Source: Pristionchus mayeri
Taxonomy: Eukaryota; Nematoda; Chromadorea; Rhabditida; Neodiplogasteridae
Direction: 5' to 3'
Assembly: GCA_036245805.1 (NCBI GenBank)
Contig: BTRK01000004.1
Span: 31,915,541 to 31,979,540 of the forward strand
DNA: 64,000 bases
Part shown: piece after piece, positions 1 through 11,800 of the stretch
How the letters are laid out: the number at the start of each line of letters is the position of its first letter
Position numbering within the stretch: position 1 is the first letter of the stretch
The notes under the pieces: model-generated
Seen by the model: only the letters and a program-made list of their open reading frames with translations
What the model was told of the DNA's origin: nothing
Database searches by the model: none
Position numbers and translations under genes: made by a program

Positions 1-82
1 AATTTCAAATTCACGACTATTCTAAAGATAGTGTGACACAACGGACTACCGTACTCGTCTCTCACCGTAATCCTACCTGCAG

Positions 83-3000
83 GATACACTACTTCGGCGA
101 ATCGATCCACATGCAGAAGATGAAGTTCATCCTCTGGTATTTCAAGACGGTTACCGATGAGATGCCCCGAGGCACGCTCACCTTCTCGCGGCAGGCGTGG
201 GCGTGTGAGTACGGTAGGAGAGGGGTATGGTACGGTGTCGCAGGAGTACGGTAGGGGATACACAGTGGTGCGAGAGCTGTTTGATAATTGGGGACTGGTT
301 GATCATTGTAAACAATGGACAGAAATTTCGTTGATAAGCAAGCAGACTGTTTGGAATTGAGCCGACTTAGAGCATTGTAAAATAGTTTGTTCTAATTAGA
401 AAATTATTGTTTTTGTGAGTGTGAAAATGTTCCATTCATTTCATAGATAAATTATGATTAAATATTAGGACGCTAATTTTGGTAATTTCAAAATTTCAGT
501 CCAGCGAGACGAGCGAGAAGGCTACGATAAGTGGAGAGATGAGATCAGTGAGTTTCTCGTCACATCGGAGGTACGGTAGATCATTCATTACCTTATTCAG
601 GGATATTAATGTTTTTGTAAACCTAATCAATTTAAAGTTGCAACAATCCACTATCAGGTTGGTCATAAAGTTTTGACCGATTTTGATCATTGTGCATTCT
701 TATATCTCCCTGCGTTCGTTGTTGCCTAATCGACTTAGGTCTTTTAGTGGTATATAGGCGCGTCTATACTCTCTTCAGCGCACACTATCATAAATCTGTC
801 CAACCATGGAAACGAATACAGCAATGCCCCAAACTGCATGTGAGCGACCAACACCCTGATTTTTCGAAGGGTCATCATTTCATTTAGAACAGAGATATGA
901 TCCAATCTTTGCCACAGGAGTAAAGCATGATGGACATATGTCGCACTGTTAATGTTGAAAGTGATCAGCCTCAATCAGCCTATTAGAGATAAGCGCGTAA
1001 TCCGAGTTTGGGGTTTCGTGACGCTTGTAACGAAACGGTTTTGGAGTATTGTATCTATACCGACGGCCCTTGATATTTCAATTACTCATAAATGTGAACT
1101 ACCTATACAATGCAAGTCACAATTGTCTTTGGGAGAGAAGGCGGTTCTTCATTCAAGGACAGGGTTCTTCGGAGTTTAGGTGTCCAATTTTGAACATCCA
1201 AATACACACTTTTGGCGATTTTGTGCTATACCTATGGTTTGTGGAGCGGTAATTTCGTGCTCAAATTAATGAACAACCATTACCATATCCATCACTAATT
1301 GGGAATGTTCTGGAGTTCGCTACTTTTTCTAGGGTTATCCGTGCCTGAAGACGCTAATGTTTAGGTTTTTCTGCATTTTAGTCGAAAATCAATTGATAGA
1401 CAAATGTCACTTTTTTAGATGAGAAAGCCAAGTAGGCTATTAAATATTGATATAATAGAGAACCAATCAAGTAGTGATAACAGCGCCCATAGGCAGGTGT
1501 CAGCCTCGTCAATCCTCGAAACATGAGATTTGGTCGAGAGAACTCTGATTTTCTAAGTGTCCGTGACTCATTGGCCAGTACGAAGCCTATAACGAATTCA
1601 GCAGCTCTTCCTTTTTTCAAACTAGGTAGTGCACGCCTAGTGCTTTTCGAAAAACGTTGCAAGCCTCCATCTAAAAATTTCTCTGCAAAGCCCAGCAACT
1701 TTAAATAAAATCGTTAGTTTTCTGAAAATTTCAAATTTACGCAGACCTTGATTTCTCGCATAGTAGAAATACTTGCACCATTTCACCGATAATATTCAAA
1801 AGGTCGAACATGTCCCTATATATTGCCATCAGGGCAATAAGTGTCGATTTGAACCAAAGAAATTATACGAACTTAAATTTGGGGTCCGAAATCGATCAAA
1901 ACTTTATGACCAACCTAATAGATCGTGTGCACATTACTCTGATATCGGCGGTGATATTCGTTTGGGTTTTTGATTCGCAATTCGTCGGTAAACAATACTT
2001 ACGATCTAGTCTATGTTGAAATTGTTTTACTCTTGACACACTGCCTTTTCGAAGAATCTAATTTCCTTTTCGAAGAATCTATTTCGAAAAATTATACTAG
2101 GGATCAGACGCCTCCTATCGATTGGAAATCGGCTCTTACCGTAATCCTCCCTTGCAGGGTCTGATCGAGGAGATGGAGGGCTGTCTGCAGGTCGACTTCG
2201 CCAATGAGTTCATCGGAGGAGGAGTGATGAAAAGGGGAGCAGTGCAGGTATACGGTAGACAGTCAGGAATACGGTGGGGGATGAGGAATATCGATTGAGT
2301 CAGGACAATAAACTAAGATGCTCTGAAGGATGTAGATTGAATGATCTTATCAATGTGCGGCTGATGCGATGGATCGATATTTAAATGCTACCGTAATCCC
2401 CCTTCGTTGCAGGAGGAGATACGGTTCATGTGCTGCCCGGAGATGCTCGTCTCCATGTTTCTGTGCAATCGGATGAACCACCACGAAGCCATCCTCATCC
2501 AGGGCGCGCAGCAGTACAGCGCGTACGAAGGGTACGATAGTCAGTCACCGTCGATTGAGAGTACGGTAGCGGACTAATGCGAGTACGGTAGCTGTAGGTT
2601 ACGGTATCCATCTGCAGGTACTCCTCCTCGCTCCGTCACGTGCCCATGGAACTGCGAAGGGATCAGCCAAGAGATCGATTCGGACGAGCCCGCTCTTATG
2701 TGAGACTTTGATCTTTGTTATCTGACTAGGCAACCAGTCGATTTTATAGTCATCTCAATGGCTGCGATTATCGATTTTAAAATAATTGAGTAATCGATAA
2801 GTTGCAGCTGGTAGCCATCGACGCGATCGAGTTTGATCGATCGAAGGACCAGTACGAGAGCAGATACATCACGAGGGAGATCAAGAAGGTGAGCAGAGAA
2901 GTACGGTAGCTACCCAATCAATAATATCTCTTGTATTCTCGTTTGGAAATGGTGAACGCTAGAATCCGTAATTCTGGTAATTGTCCCTTCATTTTCGACA

Positions 3001-4158
3001 TTATCCTATCGCTTGACCGGTCGAAGGAGAGTGTTCGTTGAAGAGACGATTACTCAAATTACGAAGACTGGGGAAATCTTAGAAATAACCTCAAAATGCT
3101 TCCCTCCCAGGCATACGCAGGCTTCATGCTGTCGCAGAGGGACACGCCCGCTCGGCCGATCGCCACTGGCAACTGGGGATGCGGAGCGTTCAATGGAGAC
3201 AAGGAGCTGAAGAGTGAGTGGAGGGAGAAGTTGGGGCACTATGTCGGATGAGAACTATGACGTCATGCCGCCTTTGATAGATAATCATGACGTCATAATT
3301 CTCATCCGACCTAGTGCTAGTGGGATTCAATTTCGGTGGCATTGAATTTGGCGATTGCGAAGTCCTGTTTCAGCTGTTTGGCATAGCTGCTTGAAGCGTT
3401 GAGTGTATCGATTTTCTTTTGAGTCCAAATTTTAGGAAAATATTTATATACGTTAATTAGCAAACGCAGGAGTATCTCGCGTTAGTGTGAGATTTTATGA
3501 TTTTCGGTTTCATCAATAAGTTGTTCGCCTTCTGTTACAACAAGCGACTAAAACGAATGATCTGTTCTGCCTCCCGTCTCTCCCCAACTCTACAACATCG
3601 CAGGTGTCATCCAGCTGATCGCCGCATCGAAGGCAGGCCGACCCATGATCTACGTCACCTTCAAGGTTCGTTGTGGGGGAAAGGATCCTGTTGAAGCATT
3701 CTCTCGTAAACTAGGCTCGAATCAGCATGGATCAATTTGGTTCAGACGAACAAATATTATTCTGCAAAATGTAGGTATTGCATTTTTACTAATGTTAAAA
3801 AAATATTTTATTTTCGAAATTGCAGGACAAGAAATTCGCGCATGATCTGGAAGAGTTTCGCAAGGCGCTGCTGTCCTATGAAGGCATCACCAATGGTCAG
3901 GTCATCCTTTGTCCCCCATTCCATTTAGTAGGAATGAATATTTGACCGCGAAATGTCATGGGTAGTTGTATTCCGGCTTTTCTGAATGATGCGAACAAGC
4001 CATTCGGAAATTACGTTTCTTTTCGATTCTTCACCAACTTGCATTGCAAGACTAATGTTTCAGGCGAGCTCTTCCACCTGCTGATCCTCTACACGCGATC
4101 TCCGAAGAAAGAGGGCGTCTTCAACTTCATCCGATCCGAACTCATGGGAGGATTCTGA
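83..4158 (+). CDS. parg: Poly(ADP-ribose) glycohydrolase, C-terminal half (5' end outside window)
   Basis: PARG removes poly(ADP-ribose) chains from proteins by exo/endo-glycosidic cleavage, acting in nucleus and cytoplasm after PARP signalling. I read nine phase-consistent exons: 83-204, 500-570, 2158-2247, 2413-2531, 2618-2699, 2808-2888, 3111-3213, 3604-3665 plus 3826-3895, and 4064-4158. The first begins inside the protein (HYFG ... GTLTFSRQ), so earlier exons lie upstream of the window. The catalytic signature GGGVMKRGAVQEEIRF spans exons 3 and 4 and holds the tandem glutamates known to be catalytic in the family. NWGCGAFNGDKELKSVIQL, another PARG hallmark, follows in exons 7-8. The protein ends LMGGF-stop. 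All catalytic motifs are present and the frame is open across all junctions, so the gene looks functional. The 1.6 kb second intron carries a mariner-type relic. Confidence 0.9.
654..1918. mobile_element. Mariner-type element, degenerate, in PARG intron
   Basis: The ends form an inverted repeat: AGGTTGGTCATAAAGTTTTG at the left and its complement at the right (about 20 perfect bases, then imperfect). TA dinucleotides flank both ends (652-653 and 1919-1920). Ends of the form TYAGGTTG next to TA recur in four other elements of this window. No intact transposase is visible; short ORFs inside show no DDE motif. A relic or non-autonomous copy. Confidence 0.75.
3237..3316. repeat. Short foldback MITE with two TGACGTCA sites
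   Basis: An 80-base near-palindrome in a PARG intron. The arms (CGGATGAGAACTATGACGTC and its near complement) bracket a short spacer, and each arm carries ATGACGTCAT, an ATF/CREB-type core. Related copies lie at 20217-20285 and, more diverged, 19903-19994. Confidence 0.65.
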
Positions 4159-5801
4159 TGTTTGATCTCGCGATACAATGATAATCGAGCTTTAATCCCT
4201 ACTTTCTCTTTGTATGCCCCTTTTCGCTAGATTTTCGCGAATTTTCCCAAAAAAAACGAGTACGAAACGTGTTATTATGATTATAGATGCTCACAAACTT
4301 ATATCAGGCATTCCCCTTGTATATTAGGCTACTTGAATAACGGTATGCATGCCGGTATTGATTCGACTTATTTTATTGTATCGTTACGGTAAACTGTATG
4401 CAATAATCGATAAATTCGGTTCAGCTCAATTAGAAGATGATGATAACACCTGTTGGTGGGAGGGGAGGAAAACCGGCAGGAAAAGGAGGGAAGTGGGAAT
4501 TGAGGTCAGCAGTTTTCCTGATAGGGAAAGTTGAAGAGAAGCGAGCCAATCTCGCTCATTTCTCGCCAAGGGAGAGCCGTGTTTCGCTCTGCTGATTGTA
4601 AGGATGCGGAGCTGTTTTTGATTGCCGGCATTCACCGGATTCTTCACAATAGAGAATCTAACGTAGAGCATGCATCTTTCCAAAGAGAAAATTTACTGAC
4701 TTCATTGCAACACTCTTGATAAGATCACTGTTTTCCGATGATGCCATACTTTGTTCACTCCGATTTGGAATGTCTGTTCAACACAACTATTAGGTTGTCT
4801 CAAAAGTTTCAGACTATTTTATTTTTTTCATGTTTTCACCTCTCCTGTCCTTGGATCTTGACCGATTTACTTCTGGTCTTCTACCATATACAAGGGCGTG
4901 TGTTCACTATCTAGCGCACATTACCTCAGTCCTAAAGAGCTCGTAAGATTCTCGCCATAAACTCTGAAATTCAACGAGATGGGAAAGGGACTAACTTTTT
5001 CAAAGGTTCAAAATTCTTCGGAAAGCCGTGTGAGGTGCAAATTTAATATACTAACGTGAAGTACTCCCAACATGTTATTAACGGGTCATATTTGATAGAT
5101 GTACTGTTATATCGACGTATATAAGGAGCGCACAATCTGAAACCTACACTATCTGGTAATTCACGAATTAGCATTAATAGATCCTGGATTTGTATTGAGG
5201 ATCCGAGAGAGCTAATTTATGGTGGTTTGTGAAGTTCTTTCCCCAATAAATATACGACTAGAATTAAGAGATATTTGAACCATCCGTTCTTGAGTTTAGA
5301 TTATCGGAATGTGGAAGTCCAATCTCATGCATTAAAATATGACATTTTCAGATCCTCCCGTTCCAAGCAAACATTGATTTCCGTATTTTACGAGGTTATC
5401 TGAATAACTAGTCCTTGTACTATCCCTCATTCACCAGGCAAAATCAACAGGGCAATCCTATTCGAGAATTCACCAACTGCAAAATGCGCCAAAAATAGGC
5501 ATATTTCGCCCTTTAGGCAAAAATAATTCATTTCTCTTATACCATGCATCAGAGTTTAGATTTTAATGCATGATAGTATTACACTACCAAGACCCTAACA
5601 CATGCTAACAGGAAAATTGAAACATCAGATGGTGACGAGAGCAATCTTGAAAAATTAAATAGTCAGAAACTTTTGAGACAACCTAATACTTCTCGATTTA
5701 ATCGCCTCCTCTTTCACATTATTCTATCACCATGTCTCGTATTAGTCCATTATGCTCTGATTAATTAATTTATCCCCTAATTACCTCTAGTTCCTCCCAG
5801 G
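4159..5801. other. Intergenic region between PARG and collagen gene
   Basis: Holds the mariner-type element 4790-5686. The rest (4159-4789 and 5687-5801) is AT-rich sequence in which I see no coding signal. The collagen start lies directly after a consensus 3' splice site (TTCCTCCCAG before 5801), which may be a spliced-leader acceptor. Confidence 0.5.
4790..5686. mobile_element. Non-autonomous mariner-type element
   Basis: Inverted ends: TTAGGTTGTCTCAAAAGTTT at the left and the complement (AACTTTTGAGACAACCTAA) at the right, with TA on both sides (4788-4789, 5687-5688). About 0.9 kb, with no transposase reading frame that I can recognise. Confidence 0.8.
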
Positions 5802-8524
5802 ATGATCGTGTGGGCGTGTTACGCCTCCGTGCTCGTCTCCTCTCTCCTCATCGTCTCTCAACTGACGCTCCTCCCTATCCTTCTCTCTCGCACCACCACA
5901 CTGAGAGAAAAGGTCGCTGACCGAATGACCGCATTCAAAGTAAGCTGACACAGGGAACTGGGTTCTACCGCATTATCTGTTACTACTGAAGGCCCCCACA
6001 TAAAATTTGCGTGTCAGAATTCTGGAATATTTGTCTGTTGTGCAAATCTGCGAACCGCAGAAACTATGTCGTTAAACCATACAATAATGAAGCATCAAAG
6101 TAAAGAATCTTACTCGCCGTGCGTCCCAGCAAACTACAGTACTCCTACCGTATCATCAGATGCACGAATTCGAATTCGGGCAATCGATTGAATGGGCAAT
6201 GCCCGCTATCGAGAGAAGATCAGTAGATGAGGAGGAAGGAATGACCATGATCGGCGACTACAGCCTCTGCCTGCCCGGACGACCCGGACCCAAGGGTGAG
6301 TGGGAGGAGGGTACGGTAGGAGCCAGGATTGGTACCGAACCAAAGCGTGGGATCGGCCTACCGTAACCTACAGTATCCTTTCTAGGAGAGGAAGGCGAGG
6401 ACGGAGCAGCAGGAGATGACGGAGAGGAGGGACCGAGAGGTGAGTTCAGAGGAGATGAGCATGGTTCCAAGGCTTTTCAAAATAGTTAAATAAAAGTAAC
6501 GAATAATGATCGAAATGAGCCAATGCCTTTGTGCGTTGAGAACTATTTCCAATGAATACACAACGGCTGATAATCATCTTGAACATCCTCAGTTTGATCT
6601 TTGATCTTTTGCAGGTCAGGACGCCCGTGACATCCTCGCCGAGAAGGAGGACGAGTGCATTGTGTGCCCCCAGGGCAAGCGAGGACCCGAGGGACCACCT
6701 GGCCCGCCCGGATTCCCCGGCGACCAGGGAACCAAGGGACAACCTGGTAGGTGTCAGTCCTGATCTAGATGATACTGTAGGCTACCATATACCTAAGCCA
6801 TGATTCAGGCACACCTGACATCGATGGAAGAGACGGAGATGTCGGACCCGAAGGAGATATTGGGGCGAAGGTGCGTTACTGGTACCAGAAATAGCCCCCG
6901 TTCATGAATTCAATAAATAAGAACTTCATTTCCAGGGCAAGCGAGGTCGCACCGGTCCGCCCGGCCCGAACGGTCGCAACGCGTATGGAGGCGTTGGAAA
7001 ACCCGGACCCAAGGGAGGACCAGGACCCATCGGCCCGCCCGGAGCCCAGGTTGGTACTCTTGGTCCCATGAATGGTACCAACCTCGTTTCATTCCAGGGA
7101 CCCCGTGGCAAGAAAAATTACGTCTATGGTCCGCCCGGCCCAATGGGCAAGCAGGGCCCGCACGGAATGGACGGAATCCCCGGCATGCTGGGCGAGCGAG
7201 GTGAGAGATTGGTACCGGGCCTGGCTCCTGGTTAAGAATTATTGTGGTCGACTTGGTATCTGTATGGATTGGATTCTGGTTTCGGCTTTTTGTGATTCTT
7301 GGAACCGGGTTCCACTTGATTCACAAACTCTCTCCTTCAGGCGTACACGGCGAGAGAGGCGAGCCTGGCTCCGATATCAAGTTCTGCCCCTGCCCGGCGG
7401 AGCTCAACAAGATGCATGGAGTGGCTCAAATGGTATGTTGCTTCTCCGTGATTCCCTTCAGTGGTATTTATTCTTGGTTTCCGATGGTTCTATTGTACCG
7501 TCCTTGGTTCCGTGTGACTCCTTTGCACTCACCATGCTCGATTGCAGCTCAAGAAGACGACTGCAGCAGCTACGACCACTACCGCAGTCCCTGCGACGCT
7601 CGTCACCGAGGAGCAGCATAATCAGCAGCCCGTTCAGCAGCAGCCGATGGAAGAGGATCTGCAGCAGGCACAGCAGCAGTTGCTGCAGAAGAGGAAGGAG
7701 AAGTACAGCGATAAGTGGAGAGAGGGCAAGGAGATCAGAAGAGCTCCCGAGCACCAGACTGCCAATGTCGGTCAGTGAGCCTGTCTCTTCGGGGAATCAT
7801 TGGAAGTCCGTGGAAGGAATGCGTTGCTATCACACTTTAAAAATGTGCTTCGCAGCTAGTGCAACGGGTGTGATGTATCTAAAAGTGAGCTTCTATATTT
7901 CCAGTGGAAGAATCCTTCGTCAACTCGCAAGAGGTAGCCCAAGGTTCCGATAATCTCGAGGCGGAACTGGCTAAGCTCAAGGTGAGGGTACTGATATTCA
8001 GCAAAACACAGACTTGAAATTTCCATAAAGTCGTGCTAAAAACTAACCTGAAATTGACCAAATCTGGCCTGAATTCACCCTCAAATCTCAGTCGATGCCC
8101 ATCATCGATACGCTGACTGACGACGAGCCCACGACGCCCGACGAGGTGGAGATGACGTCGACTACGCCTTCTCCTACTTCTTTCAAGGTAAATTCGTGAT
8201 AGGCGAGGTTTAGTAAACGTCGCCTCATACCATATCACACTCTGCAGAAGGCTGAGCAGGTGGCAGTCACTCTGCCCACGACCACGACTACCACTACTTC
8301 ATCGACAACGACGACTGAGGCGCCCACCACAGGTATACGGTAGCTGTCGATCGCATTACGGTAGAATAGCCAGTCCACGATAAGCCAGTCCGGTGACGCA
8401 CCGTATCCTTGCAGAAGAGATTACGACCACCGAGTACCCGTGGTGGCTGGAGGACCAGGCGACGACTGCGGCTACGCGCCGTTTCCGATATCTCACCAAG
8501 CGCCCGCGCACCCCGCACCACTAG
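5802..8524 (+). CDS. Nematode cuticle collagen with Gln-rich and Thr-rich tail
   Basis: A structural protein of the extracellular cuticle, secreted by hypodermis. Thirteen exons read in phase (5802-5939, 6160-6295, 6386-6439, 6615-6746, 6809-6870, 6936-7049, 7098-7200, 7341-7432, 7548-7770, 7905-7981, 8092-8187, 8248-8332, 8415-8524), giving about 473 residues. A hydrophobic N-terminal segment (residues ~3-28, membrane anchor or signal) is typical of cuticle collagens. Interrupted Gly-X-Y blocks with cysteines between them run from about residue 85 to 240 ([23 protein letters not shown]). After CPCP the chain leaves the collagen pattern: a Gln-rich stretch (7620-7690), an acidic part, then Thr-rich runs, ending [14 protein letters not shown]. 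That ~200-residue non-collagen tail is longer than usual. The exact paralogue cannot be named. Confidence 0.88.
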
Positions 8525-8839
8525 GCGGTTACGGTAGCCACACCACCGCAGTTACTATCACCAGTCTCTGTATAAAGCTGTTCTCCGATCCGCACGTCGA
8601 CAACACTCACAGTCAGACAAAGAGCAGTCGATTAGCATCGGAAGAGAGAGGGAGACCATTACAATGAGATCGATTTGCATGCTGATTCGTCGATTGCTCG
8701 AGCAGATCCGCCTTCATTCCATCCCTTTTCTCCTCCGATCGGCGGTCTTCTCTCTATTTTCGGTTCATTTCGCTTGTTTTTGTTTGTTTTTCGTCGCCTG
8801 ATTAAGTATTTTCTTAATTGACTTCTCTAATTAGCCAGG
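8525..8839. other. Intergenic, collagen to hsp-25
   Basis: About 315 bases holding the collagen 3' end and presumably the hsp-25 promoter. I see no clear TATA box or polyadenylation hexamer and no coding signal. Confidence 0.4.
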
Positions 8840-11800
8840 ATGGATCGCACGCCCGTCTCGCGCTACGTACGATTCTTCTCCAGCGCCAGCTCGCCCACTG
8901 AACAGCGCACCAGCCCCGACCACAACACGGTTCGTTCCTGATCTTTGGTTTTTGATCTTTCCCTCTGGGGGCGCTGAATGGATGCGACTAGGGTCCTTGC
9001 AAGGTTCAAGTTTCTGCTTAGATCTCTGAACTTTAATCTCCCTCGCCCTTAATTTGCCTTTCTTCTACTACGAATCAACCGTTTCGACCTAGTCCGCTCT
9101 CTGCAGATGTGCTCGGCTTTCGAGTAGATGTTTACTTTGCGATTCTAGATGAAAGTTGATCTTTAATCTCCTCTTCCCTTGTCTTAATGAATATCAAAAG
9201 CGGGGAAAATGGCACTCGAGCACGCGCATGCTTCACTCGAAGATTCCATTGTTTTCTCGTTATCTAATGGCGCATTTCGCAGTGTAAACTCGCATTTCAC
9301 CCCTGGAACGTCTCTTATCTAAGAGACGCAGAGCTTCCAGATGATTCGAGAGAGCGTTGGTTTAGTGTAAGATTGCCCCAGAGTCAAGCAAAAAGCGTTC
9401 TCGAGTCGAGTCAAGCGCGAAAAAGCGAGTGAGCTCGCCTAGTCACCAATCCGCTTACCTTTCCCCCCTCCCCTCGCCCTCTCATTGTCAGAGGGAGCGC
9501 CTCAATTTTCTCGAATTCCCGCATGTCTTGCGCCTCTCCTCTCCCCCCCCCTCCCCCCCTCCCCTCCCCCCCTCCCCCCCCCTCCCCTCCCTTCCTCCAT
9601 GCCTCACCCCCTCTGAATAACCCCCTTCATTGTGAATAGAATGGACCCAGTCCTCCTCCAGATTCCCCTCCCCGCTGCCCCTTCCCCCTAGATTCAAGTA
9701 GCCACATGGCTATTTTCATTGTTAATAGTTGTTCTTCATAGCTTTATTCACCATGTTTTCGTTTGAGGGAGTTTAGGAGATAAATCAGACGGTAGTATTC
9801 GGAGATACTTTAGCTGTGGTAATGCGAGAAGGTCTTGAATGCTGATCCATGTAACGAAGCTCATATTCAACGCTGACGTCCGTCTGAAGCTACTAGAGTT
9901 TAGTACTTGAAAGCAAGTTTGCGCTGGGGATTGTACGGAATCCGTAATCAGGCTGCACTCGGAGATTCCGCCAACTGGGGAAACGCGAGTAGGAAATCGT
10001 TGAGGGGTTGCAGTGAATGGCTAAGCCGCCCTTGTTAGGAGACTGCACTTTTCAGCCCTTAGCCTCCCCCAATCGTGCAAGACAAATCTAATTTGATGAG
10101 CCAGCGAGGTTCCGTATCGATTCCGCATGACGAAATTGCCGGGTATCTCGATAATTCCGAGCTGTTTGTTGTCGTTTTCCCCGCTGAACTCCTGGTCCTG
10201 ACAGCTGTTGAGGGGGAGTAGGGCGAGGTTTTGCGGGTGCGCTTTTTCGCGCTTTATTGATGACGTCATCGTGATCTACTGAGAGCATTCCCGTTGCTTC
10301 GTCAGCTGTTGAGAAAATTGTGCGTGGGTTAGTTGAACGCCCGGGGAGAGAGAGAGAGAGGGGGAGGGGGAGGTAGAGTGATTAGAGATTGGGGGCGAGA
10401 GGTTAAGCAAAGATGAGAAGTTGTTTCACCACCCCTCGGCAGCAGAGATAAATAGTGAAATTTGAACTTGAGGGTGACTCAGATCGCTTGTTCCTTCGTT
10501 CAGCCATTTCTTCTCGATCCTTCCGTCGAGCTCTGTATCAATAGAGGTTCTCTGCAAGGGTTCCGTCGAATGCTAGAGCGTCTTTTTGCCTCCTTTAATT
10601 CATCCATTTCACCATTGAGCATCAGAGAAGGCACTCATCAATATGCTAATCGCCGAGCGGTGCTCGACTGATGCTCTCTATCAGTCACATGCTCTCTTGC
10701 TGTGCATTGGCGTCAGAGACGTGCAGAAGGGGGAGACAATGAGCGACCCATCGGAATCCAGAACGAAAGAGCGCTGACTCTCTTCGACCCTAGTGCTACT
10801 TAGGCAGCCATAGGGGGATAGAAACCTAGTGAAATATGGAGAGTTCCTCTTCATTTTGCCGTCCTTTGGCAGCGTCTGCCCCCCCTCCTTCCTCCCTCCT
10901 TCTCCCATCATCATTGGATTAGTCGCCGGCAGTTGTGTTTGCAGTGTTTGTCTCTATTCTCAGCACTTCCTCTTACTCGTCTTTCTAGAAACTCGTCGAC
11001 TCTTAGGTTCCACTGCTTTTCCCATCTCAAGCCCTTTGTTTGAATCGCTCAGACTCTTTCCTTTCCGTCGGAAGGACATTATTATCGCCTTGACATTTAC
11101 CCTCTTTCGGCTTCAGCAATTGAAGATGGGCCATTAGCCCCGTTGACCTCTCGTTCTTTATGGGCTGTGCTTGCTGACGTAGTTTCTGTGTCCACCCAAA
11201 GAGTCAAATACTATCAAAAGCGCTCATTTGGTTTTTCACACTGACATCCTAGCGGAAATCCGTAGAGAACAGCGCGATTCTCAGTTAGAAGGGACGAATT
11301 TGACTCTTTGCGCGCTATGGCTTCTTCTACTATCTGGGCTCTTTTCGTAAGATTAGTTCGACTAGAAATCCTAATCCTCTCTCTATTTCGAACATTGCGG
11401 ATCAGAATGCATTCCTTGTAGTTCGTTCGGGTACAGATTATTCTAAGGATCGTTGTGGTAATTTTCAACACAAGACCACCAACACATTCAGCGACTTGGA
11501 GTGGGGTAACTAAAGAACACTAGCTGATATCCGAGGCTTTTACTCATTCGCTGCTCTATCACTGATATCCATCTCTTATCTTCTTCTACTTCCAACATTG
11601 TTTGCCTCCACGCAATCTGCGAGAGTACACTTGCGCGCGCGCTTTAAATATCACTCGAAGCACGAGCTCTCCAGGGTTTCCCCGTCTCTCTCTCCAATAT
11701 TTTACTGAATATTGCAATTTTTAATTCCAGATGTCCACCTTCAACACGAATTCTTCCTACAGCCGCACCTACGAGAAGAAGGTTTGATCTTTGATCTTTG

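Noticed and set aside
7072..7953. 293-residue ORF overlapping the collagen gene
   Set aside because: It runs through collagen introns in a different frame; the spliced collagen exons explain the sequence.
9429..9697. Pro/Ser-rich and Gly/Glu-rich ORFs on opposite strands
   Set aside because: Translations of the C-rich low-complexity tract in hsp-25 intron 1.
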